Assembly: GCF_030867095.1 (NCBI RefSeq)
Contig: NC_081824.1
Coordinates: forward strand, 124,132,162 to 124,196,161
Length of the DNA: 64,000 bases
Direction: 5' to 3'
Source of the DNA: Alligator mississippiensis
Lineage: Eukaryota > Chordata > Crocodylia > Alligatoridae
Each line of letters begins with the position of its first letter. Within the stretch, counting starts at the first letter, position 1. The notes under the pieces were generated by a model. It saw only the letters and a list, made by a program, of their open reading frames with translations. It did not search any database and had not been told where the DNA came from. The translations under genes were made by a program, and so were the position numbers. Of the stretch, positions 59,443-64,000 are shown piece after piece.

Positions 59443-61440
59443 GTACGTATACAGGAATTCTTCATCTTGCTCATTTGCTGGCTCATGAAGTTGAAGATGG
59501 GAAATATGTACGCTCAGAATTCTCAAAACCTTTGTTTACATGATCTAAATAATGGCCATCAGAGGAACCACACACAAAAAGTTTTTTAAGCCAAGTTCAC
59601 ATTAACAATTTATACTAAATATAAATTACAGAATGCAGTTACAAAGCTCTGTAACTCCTGTCAGTAGCAAGTAGTTGTGTACCACTTCAGAAACTAGCCC
59701 TTAGTTTATACCCTAAAAACATGCTCCCTAGCCAGTCTCCAGAATTCAAGTGTAAACTGTTCTTAAAAAACAGGGTAATTTTATTCATTGTAAGCTACAG
59801 CATTGCTTACTGAAGCACAAAGGCCCAAATCAGTATTATTTATACCTATGTTAATGCACAACACAAAAAGCTATTTATCATCATACTTGCCCTACTCGTA
59901 CTATTATCTTTAAACCATTTCAGACTTTTCTTTTTCTTATTGTTGTTTTTAAAAGATTAGCATTGGTTAAAACACTTTAGACAAATCTTGTATTTTCCCT
60001 AATACAACATGCACCTAAGCAAGGAAGCTGATTTTCTGACCAAAATGGAAGCACCTTGCATTGAGTCCTGCTCCACAATGAAGCAGCTGTTGCATTACTA
60101 GTCAAGCAGCTGAGGGAGTCAACTGACATAATGGCTCATTGTTCTTTACTCAGAGGGGTTAATGATCATCTCTTCTCTTAATAGTTTTCATGGTCCACTA
60201 ATCAAGCTAACCTTGGCAATTGTCTGTTTGCTACCTGCTCCTAATCTCTCTCCGTCTCTCTCTCTCCCACTGTTTTGCAGCCTTGAAGCCTCTTATGCTC
60301 TTTTCAGAATGATAGATCTGCTCACAGAGATCAGGCTTCAGCAACGCTATGGTTCCAGCTTTAATTAAGCAGGAAAGGGAGGGAGAGTCAGCTGAAGACT
60401 AGGCTTTGAACCTGCTCTCTACACCCATAACTCTGAAACAATATTTTTTTCTTCATTCTTTCAAAGCGAGGTCCAGCTTATATTCCAGGACATGCTATAT
60501 GAGAGAAAATACAGTGTACTTTAAATTTTTCAGCTTTAAAAATGCTAAAATGTTATCAATATTTACTGGTAGTCTCTGAAGGGTATAGCTAGCAACAAAA
60601 TGTTCAAAATTAAGAAAGTAAGCTTTGTTTGGCTTTCGTTCAAATTCTACAAATGCTCACTTTCTCTATACAGCATAGGTCAGCTACCAGCATTAAAACA
60701 ATGCAGTAGTAAGAAAATAGTTAAAACACCACACAAGCTTTTATGATTTAGTTATTGTTTATGAATTAGTTCATTTCAAACTTAGCTTTACTGTTGGACT
60801 GAAAAGATGGCAAACTGCTTGTACTTAAAAGAATTCTCTTTACATTGATGTATAGCATTAGCTCTAAACGTTCCATAACAGGGGAGCAGAAAACTATTTG
60901 AAGATGCTGACTTGTATAATGAAAATGAGCACCTGCATAATTAATAATTCCAGTGCATCTTAATGATGTGTCAAAGAGATTTAAAGAATATTTAGGACAA
61001 TAGCTTTTTATATTAGAAAATACATTATTTCTTTAATACTTAGAAAGTTGGAATTTATTAGACATCTTAGGAGGGAGGGAGAGAGTGTGTGTGTATTTAT
61101 ATTCAAATTTTATCTTAAATGAAAGAACCAAAATATACAAGTCCTGCATAGCTCCTGTTGAAGTCAGAGGGAACTACATATTTATTCAGAAGCAGAATCT
61201 GGCCAACAGATAACTACAAAGCAAAATTTAGGACAAATGGCACAAAAGGCATGTTTAGTTACTTAGAAAACTTTTCTCAAGGGCTAAATACAGACAGTCA
61301 AAAAGTCTGAGGCTGAATCAATTCAATCTTTGTAGGTTAGTCTAAATTGCATAGACTGAAGCGATAAGCAAGTGAACAGACATTGACTTTTGATTCCAGA
61401 AATTGGCCCTACCCACTGATCCCTCTGTTACTTAAGCAGC
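59443..61440. other. AT-rich interval, no exon seen
   Basis: Contains one family P6 terminus near 60514 (TATATGAGAGAAAATACAG) and otherwise nothing that I can support. Confidence 0.45.
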
Positions 61441-61865
61441 TGGGCCAGATTAGGGCCTGGCCATGCCCCCCCTCCCACCCGCTTGAGTGGGGTGCAAGTG
61501 GGGAAGCCCCTACCAGGCAGACTGGGGTTGGTGTGGGCCACAGTGAGGGTTTAAATCCCACTCCTGTCATATTCATCTGGCTGAGCCGGGGCCTCCCTTT
61601 GCTCAAGCAGGGAGGAGGGAAAAGCGTCTAAGGGCTTCCCCGCCAACCCCATCAGGCAGACCCAGGCTGGAGTCCATGCAGGCCAGGGTGGGAATTTAAA
61701 CCCCCCACGCCCCTCCATCACACTCAGCTGGCCAGGCTGAGACAGGGTTTGGCCATGCCCTGCCCCTCCACTTGAGCGGGGGCGGGGAGGGGGGGAAGCC
61801 TCTGAAGGCTTCCCTCCTCCCTGCTAGACAGACCCCAGCTGGGGTCCAGTACTAGAGTTTTCCTT
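61441..61865. repeat. GC-rich tandem array, about 2.5 units of ~180 bp
   Basis: Blocks repeat in order: GGGAAGCCCCTACCAGGCAG / GGCTTCCCCGCC...CAGGCAGACCC / GGCTTCCCTCC...TAGACAGACCCC, each followed by GGGTTTAAATCCC / GGAATTTAAACCCC and CATCTGGCTGAGCC / CAGCTGGCCAGGCTGAG. Frames inside are spurious. Confidence 0.7.
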
Positions 61866-62020
61866 CTCACCCCCTTCTCTTCGATATTGCTCCGTCTAGG
61901 AAGCAGAGGGACAGGGCAGACACTGTTCTGCTGGAGCAGACAGTATAGCACAGCCCAGGATTGCAAAGCATCCTGGGATGCTGGGGGACTGTGAGTTAAC
62001 TTGAATTGGGAGGGGATCTG

Positions 62021-62205
62021 GGACAGAAGTTCTATAAGCCAATTTAACCTAAATCAGTTAAGTATATGTGACTACATCCAACCAGGTTTATCTTAAACTG
62101 GTTTTGGCCACTTTGAAAGTGGTTTATGTGCACTGAGCTTCTGCTCTGTTACAGGTTTAAACTAGTTTCTGATCACTTAAATTGGTCTTTGTGTAACTTC
62201 TGTCC
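62021..62205. mobile_element. MITE with GGACAGAAGTT termini
   Basis: Left GGACAGAAGTTCTATAAGCC and right (reverse complement) GGACAGAAGTTACACAAAGA are inverted repeats continuing into CCAATTTAA. 185 bp. Confidence 0.78.
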
Positions 62206-63330
62206 TTAGAAGGTGCTGATTTCCTACGATTTCAGTTTATTGATGTGGGAGTTCAGTGTCTCTGAAAGTTACAGTATTGCCAGCTCCAAACATTTAAAAG
62301 TCTTAAAAGTTGATCAAAACCCATAAAATTGAAAGAAAAAAATTGAAACTCAAGTGTCTATTTCCTTTCTGCTATTTGACCCCTGAAATTTCATGTTTTC
62401 TAGCTAGTCTCCTCTATTATGTTATATTTTGTTTTGTTTTTAAGGAAAGCTAAAATGTGTACATTCATCTTATTCTAGGAGCAGTAACTATCAGGAATAT
62501 ACCAGTTGGCATGAAACCCTTGTTGCCATCAAAAATTAATTTAGGACCTTTTAATTGAGCACCTTACTATGGATTGTAGTACTGTGCCTTAAGCACTACA
62601 CGTGAAAACATTAAACTAAATCTTTATACTGGTATTTAGAAAGTGAAAAGGCAAGAGAGAAGGTAAAAATGAAAAAAAAATACTGAATGAAAAAAACACT
62701 GTTTGGACAGCCAAATAATGATAATTTGTAAAATAGGAATGGTAACTCAACATGAAAGACACAGGAAACTTTCAGTATTACTGGTAATTTGTGTTGCAGC
62801 TGATTTTGGATAATAAAACATTAGAAAGCCTAACTAAAATTTAAAAAAAATCGAATACATAACTTCATTTTAAAACAGTTGTGAAAGTCTCTTGCTTTCC
62901 GAAATTTTCTTTGCCACCCTTCCTATGTCTAAAACTACATCAATGTGGGTTGGGAAGGACTGGTAAACAGCAATTCTTGGCAAGAGAGACATCAGTTTTA
63001 TTCACAATTACAAAGATAAATGAAACAGTGGAAAGTGTCTTTATGTCTATCTTCTATCATTCAACAGTTATTTACCTATGATATAAGTACTCAATGCCAT
63101 TTTGTTTTAATATATTTATCTATCTAAATACGTGGGTACAAATATACTATTTTTCATTTGATCTGGAAACTGAAATTCCAACATTAGGCTTGAAAACAGA
63201 CCAGCATTTTTTTTCCTCATGTTGTGTGAATACAGAGAGTAGGCCCTGATCCTTCAAAGATTTACAGGTGCCTTTATTGTAAGCACTGTGGGTAACAACA
63301 ATGAAGGCTAAGATTCATGCATGAGTGGAC
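62206..63330. other. AT-rich interval, no gene seen
   Basis: No exon or repeat was recognised. Confidence 0.45.
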
Positions 63331-63336
63331 CCAGTG

Positions 63337-63603
63337 GGTGCGTCTATATGAGACACTCCAGTGCAGTAGCAACAAGCTATTGTGCTGTAGCTCATTGCTA
63401 CCATGCAGTAGCATTGCCAAGCACTAACCGTGCAGTGATGGTACTGCACAGTAGCATTGGGCAAAAACCCTGTGGCAACTGTACTGTGCAGTAACACCAG
63501 GTACTTTAGTTATTTAATGCTTACACAAGTACTTTAGTACTTATGAAAGTACTAAATGACTGCACAGTAACAACTGCGCAGTCTGCCACACATGTAGACT
63601 TGG
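63337..63603. mobile_element. GTCTATATGAG / TGCACAGTAGC MITE (family P2), copy 2
   Basis: Left GGTGCGTCTATATGAG and right (reverse complement) CCAAGTCTACATGTGTGG are inverted. Flanks CCAGTG occur on both sides (63331-63336 and 63604-63609). Interior filled with GTGCAGTAGC and TACTGCACAGTAGC words as at 17066. Confidence 0.7.
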
Positions 63604-64000
63604 CCAGTGTATAGTTTTATCTACCATATCCAAGATGGTTCATAAGTGCACAGTTCTAAAGGTAACTGTACCTTACTTCATTGAAGTAAGTGGCCTTCTA
63701 AGTCTCTTTAGATTCTTTTCCATAAAGGCCTGCAGACTAAGTGTTACTGTTCCCTACAAAAAATGGGTTTATCAGATAGTTCCAATCGTCATGACAACCA
63801 TGTATGGTCAAATCACTGACCATATTTGCTTTCAGAAGTATTGGTTGTCTGAGACAAACACTCTGAGTCTCCCCGTCATGCTTCTAATCAACATCCCTCT
63901 GAGTCACTCAGTCCTCTGTCTACTCTGATGACGTCACTCTGTCCTCTATCTATAGCGATGACAAAGGTAGGGCTGAATAACTGGCCCTGACAGAAAGGAC

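Noticed and set aside
59233-59526. 97-codon minus frame as the missing first exon of PR-PLAGL1
   Set aside because: Overlaps a MITE-like repeat, and no donor leaving one T base was found.

Overview
The window looks like a piece of an amniote nuclear genome, most likely crocodilian (a turtle is possible). Evidence: spliced vertebrate genes, several CR1 LINEs (two with almost intact ORF2 of different lineages), many hAT-type elements with 8-bp target duplications, old MIR SINEs and AT-rich introns. Species cannot be fixed from sequence alone.

Three host genes can be read exon by exon, in the order LTV1 (+), ZC2HC1B (+), PLAGL1 (-). From memory this is the order and orientation of the human 6q24 block, so the synteny supports orthology. 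LTV1 (385-3601): the last four coding exons, giving the C-terminal ~168 residues of a 40S ribosome-assembly factor. ZC2HC1B (14879-28231): six coding exons carrying two C2HC fingers; the start-codon exon was not found. PLAGL1 (58629 down to 42001): six coding exons whose reading phases join perfectly. The last two encode the seven PLAG-family C2H2 zinc fingers and the PLAGL1 C-terminus.

The main discovery candidate is the 5' half of the PLAGL1 locus. Four upstream exons (58474-58629, 56952-57064, 50106-50255, 46195-46320) encode a PR/SET domain closest, by my recollection, to PRDM10/PRDM15/PRDM4. The next exon (43631-44127) begins in phase and carries a linker with an extra C2HC finger plus PLAGL1 fingers 1-2 in one open frame. 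The locus therefore appears to encode a PRDM-type PR domain joined to PLAGL1, unlike the mammalian protein, which starts just before finger 1. An internal Met at that same place (43789-43791) could still make a short mammal-like form.

Layout: 1-4 kb LTV1; 4.2-4.6 kb TG minisatellite; 5.4-14.8 kb DNA transposons and two LINEs; 14.9-28.2 kb ZC2HC1B with repeat-filled introns; 28.9-32.2 kb a DNA transposon split by a CR1; 32-42 kb intergenic with a 100-bp perfect palindrome (33619-33718) and an old CR1; 42-58.6 kb PR-PLAGL1 with a young CR1 (52.2-55.5 kb) in one intron; 58.7-64 kb presumed 5' intron or flank with MITEs and a GC-rich tandem array. No bacterial operons, CRISPR arrays, rRNA or functional tRNA genes were seen.
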